Source: Gaeumannomyces sp. JS-464 (taxonomy: Eukaryota; Ascomycota; Sordariomycetes; Magnaporthales; Magnaporthaceae). From it: DNA of 64,000 nt. Under the pieces are notes generated by a model. That model saw only the letters and a list, made by a program, of their open reading frames with translations, was not told the origin of the DNA and made no database searches. Below are positions 1 to 12,053 of this stretch, in pieces. The number at the start of each line of letters is the position of its first letter. The stretch's first letter is position 1. The translations under genes and the position numbers were made by a program. The stretch is from assembly GCA_002197995.1 (NCBI GenBank), contig NGZR01000001.1:7874001-7938000 (forward strand), read 5' to 3'.

Positions 1-2435
1 CGAGGCTGTCACACTGTCACCCTGCTTCGAGCTCAATGCGGTGTCTGATCTGGCTAGGGCTCCCGTGTGAGGAGAGTCAAGGCTGATGCGAAGATCCTGG
101 GAGTGTCTTTCGCTCAGGCCGGGTCCACCGGAAACCATCTGGCTTGCTGTCGACGGTGCGTTTCCCCTCTGGGACGCGGCAGCAGCCGCGGCAGCAGCCG
201 CGACCGCAGCCGCAGCCGCGGCCTTTTGAGCGATAGGATCTGCTTCCTGTCCTGACGGCGATGGGAGGGGCGGGGTCATGCCGCCTTTGCGGACCCTCTC
301 CTTGATGAACATCTCTTTAAGGATGGCTGCACAGCGCTCATAGTAGTCGTCATTGTCCTTGACAAAGCTCCAGCCGTTCACGTCGATGACATAGCTCTTG
401 CCGCCGGCTCTGAGAAAGTCGAAGCCGCAGACGCGCTGGCCAAATGTCTGCGATATCTTGCTAGCCGTCTCCTTCTCAGAAGAGCTCAGTGCCGTGACGT
501 ATCGGATCTCCTTGCCGTGCGTGTTCCGCCGCACGATGCCGTCGACCACGGGGGACTTGCGGGTCTCTGCGTGGCAGTAGCTGGAGCCAACTGTGTACGC
601 CTTCACATCCTCGGCGTTATCCACCTTCATAAATTTTTCGTAGATATAACTCTCATCCGGGTTTGTGATGGCGCGCGGCACGTTGAGATCCTCGACATAC
701 TCGGAGCTCTTGTTTCCGATCTTCCGGAAGAGCTTCCGAGCGCCGCCGCCAGCTGAGTTGGGGAAGTAGATGATGATATTATGGTCTTCTCCACTCGTCG
801 GCTTCTCGACGAACGGCTTCTTGAGTAGCACTCCGTCGACGCTGATGGTGTCTCCGTCATCCAGAAGCTCAACAACACTGGGGCGAGGCAAATCCAAGAT
901 CTCGGACAGCTCCAGCGTCAGCCCGCTGACATCTTTGATGTGCTTCACCATGTCAGGGGTCAAAAGGCTGGGGCCACCGTCGCGGCTGACCTCGATGCGC
1001 TGCGGCGTGCGCACACCGATTTTGTTAAGCAGGTGTAGGCAAATTCGGCGGTCCCACAAAAGCTTCTGCATGGGCACGTCGTTGACACAGAACGGCTTCC
1101 TAGCCTTAACGTAGGCTATGGCCTTGTCTAGAGGAAAGCCATCGGAGTAGAAGCATATCAAGTAATCACTGTGAACCTGACTGTAAGCGTGGATCGCCCG
1201 AAAAAGCCGAAGGGAAGACTTACCACACTGGCCAGTTCTCAACCTCTTCGTCAAGAATAACCTTGTCTCCGAAAACAGTCACGTCAAACTCGTTATTTGC
1301 AATAAGACGGTTCAAGATGTTTCTGCTGGGCTTGCTTCGGGCCTTGACGTCCAGGGCGCACACGCCGATGATGCCGAGCGGGGCAGGACGGTGCTCCTCC
1401 TTCTCCCGCTTGTGCGCCAAGCGGTCGCTGCTGGGGCTGTGGCTGCTGTGGGCGGTGCTGCCGCTGAAGCGCCTCTTGGCCCGACTGCGGTCCCGGTTTG
1501 GCGGCAGCGCCCGCGGGGGAGCTGGGGCTATCGAGCCCCGGGACTAGCAGCGCTAGAATTACCCGAGGGATCCGAGCGCGGGGCCGGACCCGAGTGGGTA
1601 TGGCTTCGCTTGACCCCGTCCGCATGCTGGTGCAAGTGTCCTGCGGCTCCGGCGGCTTCTGACGGCTGCTGGACCTTAGAAGCAGGAGCCGGCATCAGGC
1701 CTGAAACACTGCGGTGGGGGCCCGGGGGTGGATTAGGCGAGAGGCTGCTCTCGGAGCCGGCTATAGAGACAGCTGAGCTGGGTACTGCCAGGGCTGAGGC
1801 GAGCGAGTGCATAGAGGACACGCTCATGCGCTTAGCATCCTCGGAGAAGGACGAGCGGGACGAGGGCATGGCTGGGTGCGGGAGGTGCTGATATGCCGCG
1901 GCCGGGTGGGGATCAAGGGGCGACCCAGGATGCAGACGTGGCGTGTCCGAGTCGCCAGAGGCGCGCCTTGTTGGCGGACTGGCGAGGAGAGCACCGGCAC
2001 CCAGGGCACGTGACGACGACTCGCTCGTGGCGTCAGAAGCACCTCTGCTGTGGGAGAGAGGTGTTCGAGGGCTCCTGAGGCGCGGGATGGAGGGGGCAAG
2101 GACAAGCTCGCTCGTTCGGCGCGGGCGTTTGCGGACGCAAGCTCGACGTGTCTGCTGTCCCTGTGTGTGGCGGCAAAGCCAGCTGGCGAGCTGGACAGGG
2201 AGCGGCTGTGGGACGGCGGGCGGAATGCAGCAGCGGTGCTAGCAGCAGTATTAGTAGCTGCAGGCGGTGATGGTGGTGGCTTGGAGGCCGAGGATGTGCG
2301 AGTAATGCTCGAAAATTCAGTCGGTGACGTTGAGGGCGTTGGGCTGGAGGCCGGCCCACCGCCGTGGGCTTCGGCTGCGCCTCGATTGTCCCCAAGACCG
2401 GGTTGCGCCTGCCGAGACGGGTCCATCGTGGACAT
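1..2435 (-). CDS. asp1: Vip1/Asp1-type inositol pyrophosphate synthase (PPIP5K), 5' part, truncated by window edge
   Basis: N-terminal ATP-grasp kinase domain of the bifunctional Vip1/Asp1 family, which phosphorylates the 1-position of IP6/5-IP7. Seen: [40 protein letters not shown], then after an intron [50 protein letters not shown] and the metal-binding end [20 protein letters not shown] (around 361-420). A clean intron (1169-1223, GTAAGT...CAG) joins ENWPV to CDY. Upstream is a long Ser/Pro-rich, probably disordered N-terminus that changes reading frame between 1430 and 2100, by introns or indels I cannot resolve. I chose the ATG at 2435 (MSTMDPSRQ). The linker after the kinase is an Ala run at about 180-230; the histidine-phosphatase half lies outside the window. 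It is divergent from UTP21. Confidence 0.92.
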
Positions 2436-3378
2436 GCGCCTCTCAGGGCGGCGGCTTTCTGCCAACAATCAATCGCCTGCTATACGCGGTCTGGAAGCCT
2501 CGATGCGGGTCTCTGCAGAGCTGGGAGTTGGCACGCGCCTGGTCGGTCTGTACGAGCGGCCCACGAGAAACAGCAGCCAGCGAGGTTAAGACGGGGTTTG
2601 CTCCGACTGGCAGGTTCTAGATTCAACGGCGCCCAGCCTGGTAGCCAAGCAAATTCCGGGAGCGGGATGGCCGAGACTGGTTGTCCAACGAAAACAATGG
2701 TTGCAGTACACCGCCAACGTCAGGCCGCTTCGCCGCACACTTTTGCTGGACGCTCTCCGCCTCTCAAGTGCCTCCCAGATGGCCAAGCTTCTCTGCTCCA
2801 AGATGTCTACCGGCCGTATAATAAGTACCTATATGTACAGATCCGATAAGACTGACGTCCGTCATTGGCGCAATTAATCCTGTGCAGTCCGATGTTATGA
2901 TCTTCGGCCAAGATCAGGGCGTTTCCAGTCGTGAGCCCATGGGGTGTGCTCACGGCGGGGTTTGGGGGTGTAACATGCACGGTGACGAGCTAAAAGATAA
3001 ACGGTGAGCCGAACGACTGATTGCACCAGGGGCGACCTATCAGGCAACGAGGCACGTGCGAACCTTTACGGCAAGAGCCCTGCTTGGGTCTGGCAGCTCT
3101 GACATCACCGCCCCCAAATGAGTGGCGGACCTGGGTTGAAGCCACAGCTCGCCGATTGACCCGCTCTCCAGCCACGCATGTTGCATTGGTCGAGAATTTA
3201 ACGACCCCACCGACCCAACATCGCAAGGCTGAGATAAGGGGAGTCGATAAGAAAAAAAAAGCTGCAGGGGGATCGCAACATCCGCCAAGCCGTAAACCGC
3301 GGCAGCAATACTCAGCGACTGCCCTCGATCTGACAGTCTCGACCCCTCAATCCGCATCGAGGACAGTCGCAAAACAAA
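2436..3378. promoter_or_regulatory. Divergent intergenic region between asp1 and UTP21
   Basis: No convincing gene in these 940 bases. It must carry both promoters, because asp1 reads left and UTP21 reads right. An A9 tract lies at about 3251-3259. Small open frames here lack splice logic or recognisable protein character. Confidence 0.5.
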
Positions 3379-6300
3379 ATGCCGCACATCGATACCGACG
3401 GCCCGCTCACGAAGCGGCAGAAGCGAGATGTCTCTGTGGCCCGACCATCAAATCGGGCCTCGCATGGCTCTGCTATTTTCGCGCCGTTCCGAGTAAGCAT
3501 ACGATTGCCCTGGCGGGAAGCCCCTTAGCCACCAGGATAAAATCGAGAAACATACTAACTATGTGTCGTCCCAAACAGACCATCGGGCTGGTGAATCCCA
3601 CTCAGGTCCCCTTCACCACGATCCCGCGCGGAAAGACGACCTTCCAGATCACCACCAGCGTCGGCCGATGCCTCCACACCTATGACCTGAAACGCGGGCT
3701 CAACTTGATATTCATCACTCGACCGCAGACCCCAGCCGACATCACCGCAACGTTCGCATGGGGCAACCAGCTGTTCGCCGCCTGGGGTGACGGCCGAAGG
3801 GCGGGCGAGAGCCAGGGGCTGTGGGTTTTCGAGGGGGCGGAAGGTTGCTGAGCTCGAGCTCCCGGCCGGCCTCAACCAGCCTATCAGACAAATCCTCGTC
3901 TTTGGATCATGGGTCGTGGCCTGCGCCCTGACGAGGATCGAGGTGTGGAAGACGGACAGCAGGGAACACTACACGACCATCTACTCGACCGCGGCGGCCA
4001 AGGGTGGCAACGAGTTGACAGGAGGTATCCGGAATATGCCGACGTACCTGAACAAAATTTTTACCGGCCGCAAGGACGGCTGGGTCGAGATTTGGAACAT
4101 CAGCACCGGGAAGCTGATCTATACCATTCTGCCACCCTCGCCAAAGGCCGGCGCCGTTGTGTGTATCGAGCCAACCCCGGCCCTCTCAGTCATGGCCATC
4201 TCGTACTCGCGAGGCCCCCTGGTCCTCCACAACATACTCACCGACAAGCCGGTGCTCCAGGTCAACGCCAGCACCCCGGATGCGCCCGTGACTACCATTT
4301 CATTCCGAACAGACGGCAAGGGTGCTGGCACGACGGGCGAGAAGGACGGAGTCATGGCTACGGCGACTGCCATGAGCGGCGATATCACCTTTTGGGATCT
4401 GAACAAGGGCGGCCGCATCATGAGCGTACTCAGAGGTGCCCACAACCCGCCACAGAGCGACGGCCAGACGGTACGTGGCGGTATCGGCAAGATCGAGTTC
4501 CTGCCGGGCCAGCACGTAATCCTCACCAGCGGGCTGGATAACTCGCTCAAGTCTTGGATATTTGATGAGGCTGCCTTCTCTCCCGTCCCCAGGGTGCTGC
4601 ACTCACGGAGTGGACACGCCGCCCCGTCACCTGCCTGCAGTTCCTGCCATCCGATTTCGACGGCGCCGATGCCGGCAACAAATGGCTGCTCAGTGGCGGC
4701 CTCGACCGCAGCTTGTGGGGATGGAGTCTGCGCCGAGATGGCCAGAGCACAGAGCTCAGCCAGGGTCATATACGGAAGAAGGCCAAGAAACAGGGTATCT
4801 TGACGTCGAGTGCCTTGAGCCACGGGCCGGTCACAACCCTGGACGACCTCAAGGCGCCCGAAATAACATGTATCGCCTCGTCCCTGAACCGCGACGGCGG
4901 AATGGGCGCGCTCCCGGGGAAGCAGCCCACATGGAACCAGGGACAGGGAGCACGCAAGCCCAATGTGGATGCAGAGATCAGCGCCATGACGGGCTGGGAG
5001 AGTGTCATCACGGCACACAAGAACGACCCGACGGCGAGGACGTGGTTCTGGGGTCGCAAGAAGGCGGGCCGCTGGGCTTTCCCGACAGGGGATGGATCGT
5101 ACGTATCTACGGTGGCAATCAGTCCTTGCGGCACGTTTGCGCTGGTGGGATCCCTCGAGGGCAGCGTCGACATGTACAACCTACAGTCGGGCCAGCACCG
5201 CCAGCGGTTCCCGTCGAAGCTTACGCCTGCCCAGGCACGGCAGCTCAAGGTGCAGCAGCTGAGGCAGGCAGACAGCGACGTGATGCAGCTCGAGGCCAAC
5301 TCGCAGAAGGCGTTCCTGCCAGGCACAGGCAGGCACACCAAGGCCGTCACGGGTATCGTTGTAGACTCGCTGCTCAGACTCGTCATTTCCTGCTCGCTGG
5401 ACGGAACCGTCAAGTTTTGGGACTTCCTAACGGGAAAGCTGGTGGATCAGATCGACTGGGCTCCAATGACGGTGACCACGGGGTGTCGATACCACGCGGC
5501 AAGCGACCTGTTAGCATTTTCATGCGACGACCACTCCATCCGCGTTGTCGACATGGAGACAAAGCGGACTATCCGAGAGTTCTGGGGCTGCCAATCCACC
5601 ATCAACGACTTCTGCTTCTCTAACGACGGGCGCTGGATCGTGGCAGTCAGCCAGGATTCGACTTTGCGGGTCTGGGATCTGCCGACAAGCCACCTGATCG
5701 ATGCCGTTAGGCTAGAAAGGCCATGCAAAGCCATCGCCTTCTCGTCGACGGGTGAGTACCTTGCGACCGCGACTGAGGGGCGACTAGGAGTGGACATCTG
5801 GACCAACCGGACGCTCTACAAGCACGTGCCGACCCGACAGATCTCAGAGAAGGAGATGGCGAGAATATCCGGCCCCACGACGTCGGGAGAAGGGGGACAG
5901 GGTCTCATCGAGGCCGCGTTCGAGGATGACGAGCCCGAAGACGAGGACACGGTGGCCGCCCCCAGCGTGGACCAGCTCAGTGCGGACATTATGACACTGA
6001 GTCTGGTACCCAAGAGCAAGTGGCAGACACTTCTGCATCTAGACCTCATCAAGCAAAGAAACAAGCCCAAGGAGGCTCCCAAGGTGCCCGAGAAGGCGCC
6101 TTTCTTCCTTCCACCAGCAAATGAGCCGAAGGTTGCCGAACAGGCGGCATCTGCTGGAGAAGACAAGGCGGACGAGAGCAAGTCGAGAATCTCCAAGCTG
6201 GATCTCAGCCGTGCCCAGGAGGCCTTCACAGCCAAGTTACATGCCGGGGCCGAATCAGGAAACTGTAAGTCGGCCAACCACGATGGAAACGACATCACAG

Positions 6301-6685
6301 GGCGCCATAAAACACTATTGCTAACTTCACGCATGCAGACAACGACTTCATCGAGCATCTCAAGTCCCTCTCGCCGTCGACGGCGGACCTCGAACTGCGA
6401 TCGTTGTCAAATGGGAGCACGGCGGACGAGGACGGAGTCAACGAGCTTCTGCACTTCATCAAGGCGCTCACGGCGCGGCTGGTGGCGCGCCGCGACTACG
6501 AACTGACGCAGGCGTGGATGACGGTCTTCCTTCGGCTACACTGCGATGCAGTGGTCGGGGACGAGGAGGTGCTGGACGCGCTGCGGGACTGGAAGGCGCA
6601 GCAGGAGAGGGAGAAGGACCGGCTAGACGGGCTTGTGGGCTACTGCGGCGGGGTTGTTGGATTCTTGAGGAATCCGCTGACGTGA
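3379..6685 (+). CDS. UTP21: U3 snoRNP-associated WD-repeat protein Utp21
   Basis: Utp21/WDR36 component of the UTP-B module of the small-subunit processome, acting in the nucleolus on 18S rRNA processing. Start ATG 3379 (MPHIDTDGPLTKRQKR). Intron 1 is 3493-3578 (branch ACTAAC). The following protein has two tandem WD40 propellers (for example TGRKDGWVEIWNISTG, SCSLDGTVKFWDFLTG, VSQDSTLRVWDLPTSH), then an acidic linker (EDDEPEDEDT) and the Utp21 C-terminal domain. Intron 2 is 6265-6338, joining ESGN to YNDFIEHLK; the stop is at 6685. The reading frame is broken twice: one surplus G in the G run at 3833-3837 and one base missing near 4626. These compensate, and the protein on both sides and between is clearly Utp21, so sequence error is the likeliest cause. 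Confidence 0.95.
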
Positions 6686-7555
6686 TTACCTATGTGGATA
6701 GCAGAGCGAGCATATGCATGGACATGTGCGATATGTGCAGGTGACAAAAGGGGAAGCAGTCGACCCATAATAATTCACTGCAGTCTACCGAGGCCATGGA
6801 TATTTTGAGCCGCTCCGACTGCTTGCCGACGCTAGCCCCTGGATGGTTTTGTTTCTTTCCCTCAAGAATCCACCGTCCGGGCAACAGGAGAATTCCAGCC
6901 GGCTGGAGCGCTGCTCCACAAGGCGCCGAGGTGAGGTGAAGTTTCTTGCGCCGGGCCCCGCCGCCAGTGTGAGCGTCTTGCAGTCTCGGGAATCCTTAGC
7001 CAACCGATTGACAGTCTCTTCAGATGAGACCCTTGCAAGGATCCCCATATCATCATCCTATGTACCCTCCACTCACACCCCACGCGGGGGCTCCGATGTA
7101 CTGGTAGCAGCCGAGGGAGCGTACATAACACGACTCGGGCCGTTTCTCCCTCCGTCTCTGCTCGATGTTGACGACGCTACACAACACCGGCGACCCCAAC
7201 AGCCGCGCAGGGCCCTGCTTGTGACGTTGGATATTTACTAAAAGCCAGCCAACTTGCCGCTTCTCAATCCGCCTAACTCCCCATGGAATTCGTCCTCGAG
7301 TTCTTTTCTCTGCTCCTGAAGCAGATCCATTGATAAATAGACTTTGCCAACAGCCATTCAATCCTGTCTGGTTCCAAAGCCTAAAAAAAAAAAAAAAAAA
7401 GCCTGGGATCTCCGACAAGTCCCGCATTTGACTTTTTTTTTTTTTGCGAGCAGTCGCCCTTCTTCCTACATCCTCTCGACCCTGACACGCCTCCCATTAT
7501 AGGTACCTGTACCTACCTAGGTAGTAACACCCACCCCTGCCAACCGACCAAAACA
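6686..7555. other. Intergenic region, UTP21 to permease
   Basis: No gene seen. It contains a long A tract at about 7382-7400, a T tract near 7433-7445, and a TACCTAGGTA-type palindromic cluster at 7501-7526 just upstream of the permease ATG. Confidence 0.5.
7501..7526. repeat. TACCTAGGTA-type palindromic cluster
   Basis: Overlapping GGTACC, TACCTACC and ACCTAGGT palindromes about 30 bases before the permease ATG. Similar strings occur at 32503-32517 and at the outer edge of the MITE-like element (60059-60076). Confidence 0.6.
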
Positions 7556-10021
7556 ATGGGGGAGGAGGAGTATGCACGGGGTTCTGCGGGGACCGACTCC
7601 CGGCGCCGTCCCAGCCCGCAGGGAGAGAAGGTGCCGGGCACCGACAGCCCCCGGAGGCGGTGGTGCGCGAGGGGAGCGTCGAGGCCGGAGACAACACGCA
7701 CCGGAGGCTCAAGTCGCGCCACATCCAGCTGATTGGTCAGTTTTGCTCGCGTGACAGACACCATGCTTGACCTTTTGGGACACCAGGGAGCCAGCCCCTG
7801 AAGGATCCCTGAGATTCGTTGGGAGTGCGATGGAGAAAGAACCATGGCGCTAACATTATGCTCTTACAGGCATTGGCGGTACCATCGGCACCGCTCTGTT
7901 TGTCCAGATAGGAAAAGGTCTCATCAACGGTGGCCCTGGCAGTTTGTTCCTGGCCTTTACACTATGGTGCGCTTTTATGCCAATCCAGGCTGGCAGGCAG
8001 GCAGGCAGGCAGACAGCCCCTGAGATGATCTGGGCACGCATTGACTGACCAACGACCGACAGGTGCCTCCCCATTCTTGCCGTCACGCTCTGCATGGCCG
8101 AGATGGTCACGTATCTGCCCATCTCGTCCCCCTTCATCAGGTTCGCGGGCGACTACGTCGACCAGGCTCTGGGGTTTGCCGCCGGCTGGAACTTCTTCAT
8201 CTTTGAGGCTGCTCTTATCCCCTTCGAGATCACGGCCTGCAACGTCATCATCCACTACTGGTCTTCAGCGTAAGTTCGACTTGGCCGGTGTCGCCAAACG
8301 ATCTGCTGCGGCTCATTTGCTGACGGCTGGCTATATGACACAGAGTCCCGACTGGAGGGATTATCGCCATCATCATTGTCCTTTACGCGTAAGTGTTGAC
8401 ATCTGCGGCTACCCGGCCCTATCTGGCGCGCCAGAAGCCTTCAGAAGGATTTAGACTGACCGGGACCGGCACCTGGCAGGCTCATCAACGTTCTTGCGGT
8501 GGAATTGTATGGCGAGACAGAGTTTTGGGCTGCTGTGGGCAAGGTCCTCCTCATTGTCGCCCTCCTGATGTTCACCTTTATTGTCATGGTGGGCGGCAAC
8601 CCTCTCGGTGACCGGTTTGGGTTTCGGTACGTCTCAGTCACCCTCGTTGGCACCAGGTTCATAAACATCTCTTCTAACTAACGACACTGACTAACTTCCA
8701 CCTCTCTCTGCAGAAACTGGTCTGAGCCTGGCGCCTTCGCGGAGCTGTATAAGCCTGGGACTCTGGGGCAGTTCCTCGGGTTCCTCCAGTGTCTCATCCA
8801 AGCGTCTTTCACCATCGCCGGGTATGCTTAACCAGTTCTCCCTCTTCCTCCCCAAGATTACTTGCTAATAGTAACTCCCCCTGCGAAAAAAGACCGGACT
8901 ACGTCGCCATGGCCGCAGGCGAGGCAGAGAACCCGAGGAAGGTGATGCCGCGGGCTTTCAATGCTGTCTTTGTACGTCGCCCACGGAAATCACTATTGTA
9001 ATATTTCTCCCCTGGAATGCTGACAGCTGTTCTAGTACCGCCTGACGACATTTTTCGTCCTCGGCTCGCTCGCAGTGGGCATCCTGGTGCCGTATAACGA
9101 CAAGGAGCTTAACGACGCCTTTAGACTCGATAAGCCCGGCGCGTCCGCCAGCCCCTACGTTCGTCGCCATGAACCGGCTGCACATCGGCGTACTCCCCGA
9201 CTTCATCAACGCCGCCGTCCTGACGGCCGCCTTTTCTGCCGGCAGCAGCTACGTCTATTGTGCTTCTCGGTCTCTCTACGGCCTCGCGCTCGAGGGCAAG
9301 GCGCCCCGCATCCTCACCGTCTGCACCCGCAAGGGCGTGCCCATCAACGCGGTCCTGGTCGTGCTCGCCATCTCGCTGATTTCCTTCCTGCAGGTTTCCA
9401 ACGGCGCGTCCGCGGTTCTGAGCTGGTTCGTCAGCCTCGTCACGGCGTCGCAGCTCATCACTACGCCGTCGTGTGCTTCACCTACACGCGCTTCCACGCC
9501 GCGCTTGCCGCCCAGGGCATCGACAGGCGCGCCCTGCCCTACAGGGGCTGGTTCCAGCCGTACGGAGCCTGGATTGGGTTTGTGGCTTTTACCACCATGG
9601 CCTTTGTCGGCGGGTACACCGTCTTCCTGCCTGGGAAGTGGCGCGTGGCAGATTTCTTGTTCTCGTGAGCTCTCTCCAACACGCAACCGACGGCCCGTTC
9701 AAGGCTCTGATGATGCCCACCATGCTAACCTTTTACTCTTTGTCAAAGCTACACGATGATTGTGGTCACCCCGCTTCTGTTTGTGGGGTGGAAGCTGCTC
9801 AAGGGCACCCGGTTCCTCACGCCCGAGGAGGTTGACCTTAAAAGACATGTCGAAGAAATCGAGATGTACGAGAGGAACTACATTCCTCAGAGGTCAAAGT
9901 ATGTCTTTACATTTTCCATTCTACCATTCCGTCCCTTTCTGACCCGGCCCTTTACTGACCTTTTTACTCAACCGTCTCTAGCCGCATATACGACAGGGTC
10001 TTGGATTTCTTATTTGGGTGA
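7556..10021 (+). CDS. Amino-acid permease, AAT/YAT (APC) family
   Basis: Plasma-membrane proton-coupled amino-acid transporter. After a hydrophilic N-terminus comes the family hallmark RLKSRHIQLIGIGGTIGTAL, followed by the expected string of hydrophobic segments (for example IIAIIIVLYALINVLAVELY and VGKVLLIVALLMFTFIVMV) and the motif PDYVAMAAGEAENPRKVMPR. Eight or nine small introns can be traced, including 7736-7869 (donor GTCAGT), and the C-terminus is RIYDRVLDFLFG. Substrate is not decided by sequence. Three frame breaks are seen: a C run at 7648-7652 (one base short), near 9160 (one extra) and near 9460 (one short). Flanking frames keep the family sequence, so indel errors are more likely than a pseudogene, but a decayed gene is possible. 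It lies 455 bp upstream of an amidase in the same direction. Confidence 0.9.
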
Positions 10022-10476
10022 GAAGCACGGGGCGGGGTATATAGAATGACAAGTACTTGTATATGCTGGTGAGAGCGAGCGGGCGATGGCTCAAAATAAG
10101 GGGGTGGTGATTTATTGGATCGGAGTATGGAAGCGGAGAGTGCGGGAATCAAAATATCCATTTGCTCAATTACATTGTTAGGCATTGGGTGGGCATCCAT
10201 GCCCGCCGGCGTCTCTCGATTCCGTACATGTCACTCAATTGACAGTTGAATCTGGGGTGAGATCGCCCGGGCTTCAGATATACTACATCAGTCAAGCTGC
10301 CACTTGTATCTTCTCGGACCAGACTTCCCCGCACTTCACCACAGCACCTGCTTGCCTCCTTGATAAGGAATCCATGTCCGCTGCGTGTCTCTTCTTGGTG
10401 ATGGGGATTCCACGTCCTTGCGCACCCTATTAATTATATTCACATCTGAAGCTCGCAAGACAGGGAGCCGGAAACA
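10022..10476. other. Spacer between permease and amidase
   Basis: 455 bases without a gene; promoter of the amidase and 3' region of the permease. No distinctive site recognised. Confidence 0.4.
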
Positions 10477-11480
10477 ATGCCACCATCTCATCCCCTTCAC
10501 ATACACTCTTCGCGGCCGCATTTTCAATGGTCACGAGACCTCGAGCCGGTCCTGAGAGTCACCTCGGGGTCCGAGGTGACTTTGGACCTGCGCGATGGCG
10601 CCAACAACCAGGTCCGGCCCGACAACGTCGCCACGGCCCTCTCGACCTTTGACATTGCCCAGGCGGACCCGGCCTTCGGACCAATCTACATTGAGGACTG
10701 CGAACCCGGGGACGTGCTCAAGGTCGAGATCCTCGAGCTCGTCCCTAGCGACTACGGCTGGACCGCAATTTTCCCAGGCTTCGGCCTGCTGGCCGACGAG
10801 TTTACCGAGGCGACCACAGCGACGGGCCAGCGCGTCAAGCTTTGGGACCTGACCCCGAGGCCTGCATCGCCACAGCCAGCACGCGCCGCGCCGTCTTCAA
10901 GCCGGGCGTCTCGGTGCCCATCCGGCCGTTCCTGGGCGTCCTAGGCGTCGCGCCGGCGGGGCCCGACGCGCTGTCGACCCTGCCGCCGCACCCGCGCATC
11001 GGCGGCAACCTGGACTGCCGGCACCTCGTTGCCGGCTCGACCGTCTACTTCCCCGTGCAGGCGGCCGGGGCGCTGCTCAGCGCCGGCGACGGGCACGCGG
11101 CGCAGGGCGACGGCGAGGTGTGCGGGACGGCCATCGAGACGCCGATGCGGGCGCGCCTGCGCCTCTCGGTCGAGAAGAACAGCAGCAGGTTCGGGCTGCT
11201 GACGTCGCCGCACGTCCTGGCGCCGCCCGACCTGGTCGAGGCCGAGGAGATGGCGTCGGCGGGCAGGTACGTGGCTCTCGGGGTCGGGCCGGACCCGCAC
11301 GAGGCGGCGCGTGAGGCCGTCAGGGGCCTGCTGGGCTGGCTCGAGGCCGAAAAGGGGCTAAGCAGGCCCGAGGCGTACATGCTGGCCTCGGTTGCCGCGA
11401 GCCTGGCCCTGGCCGAGGTGGTCGACATGCCCAACTATTGCATCTCGTGCTCGATACCGCTGAGGACTTTTCAGGCGTAA
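10477..11480 (+). CDS. Acetamidase/formamidase family protein (FmdA/AmdA)
   Basis: FmdA/AmdA family enzyme, expected to hydrolyse formamide or acetamide to ammonia and the acid. Start ATG 10477 in good context. Recognisable segments are SGSEVTLDLRDGANNQ, FDIAQADPAFGPIYIEDCEP, GDVLKVEILEL, HPRIGGNLDCRHLVAGSTVY, FPVQAAGALLSAGDGHAAQG, DGEVCGTAIETPMRARLRLS and AYMLASVAASLALAEVVDMP. About 333 residues if one base is restored near 10854 (C run in GACCCCGAGG), where the frame slips. No intron. It follows an amino-acid permease, suggesting use of small nitrogen sources; this is inference. The family is broad, so the substrate is unproven. Confidence 0.88.
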
Positions 11481-12053
11481 ACTATAATTGATAAGATAAA
11501 TTACATGCAGTCACGGGCACATCCACATGCCAACTTATTCAGTCTTTGTAGATAGGTCGTTACGTCCAATGCTGGCCAATAGCACAGCTGATGTGCTGCA
11601 CGCGGGCACCAAGTTCACTGCAGCCACTAAAACTACAGTGGACGCAGCAGCGTCTAGTAGGTGGGTAGTGGCATCCGGCTGCCAATTGTATGCGTAACAT
11701 CCCAGCCCAACCTCACCATTCAAGATTACCCAAAATGGAAGCTTCACTCCAGATAGCTACAAGGGTATCCCTGCCCGACCAGAGACCTCAGCATCGTCAT
11801 TGCGGAATCTGACTGCGGGCACCTAATGGAACCTGAAATCTCCATATCTTTCTCGGCTTCAGAATCTGATCGCGGGCGCGTATAGCGTATAGCGTCCACC
11901 CACGTGGGAACCGCCAATACACACAAACCCACTTCTGTCACTCACTTCGCTCGGTCATTCTCTTATACCAGGCAGGTTGGCTCTGCTCTTGCGTCTGTGA
12001 TTCTCTGTTCATCTACCAGAGCGCACGGTAAACACACAAGCCAGCCCGCCAAG
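11481..12053. other. Intergenic region, amidase to HIS2
   Basis: 570 bases without a supportable gene; presumed HIS2 promoter and leader. No distinctive motif recognised. Confidence 0.4.

Noticed and set aside
7382..7445. A and T tracts as transposon tails
   Set aside because: No target duplication or coding remnants; such tracts occur in several spacers here.
7556..11480. Biosynthetic gene cluster centred on permease and amidase
   Set aside because: No synthase, oxidase set or pathway regulator nearby; the next genes are HIS2 and HOS3.
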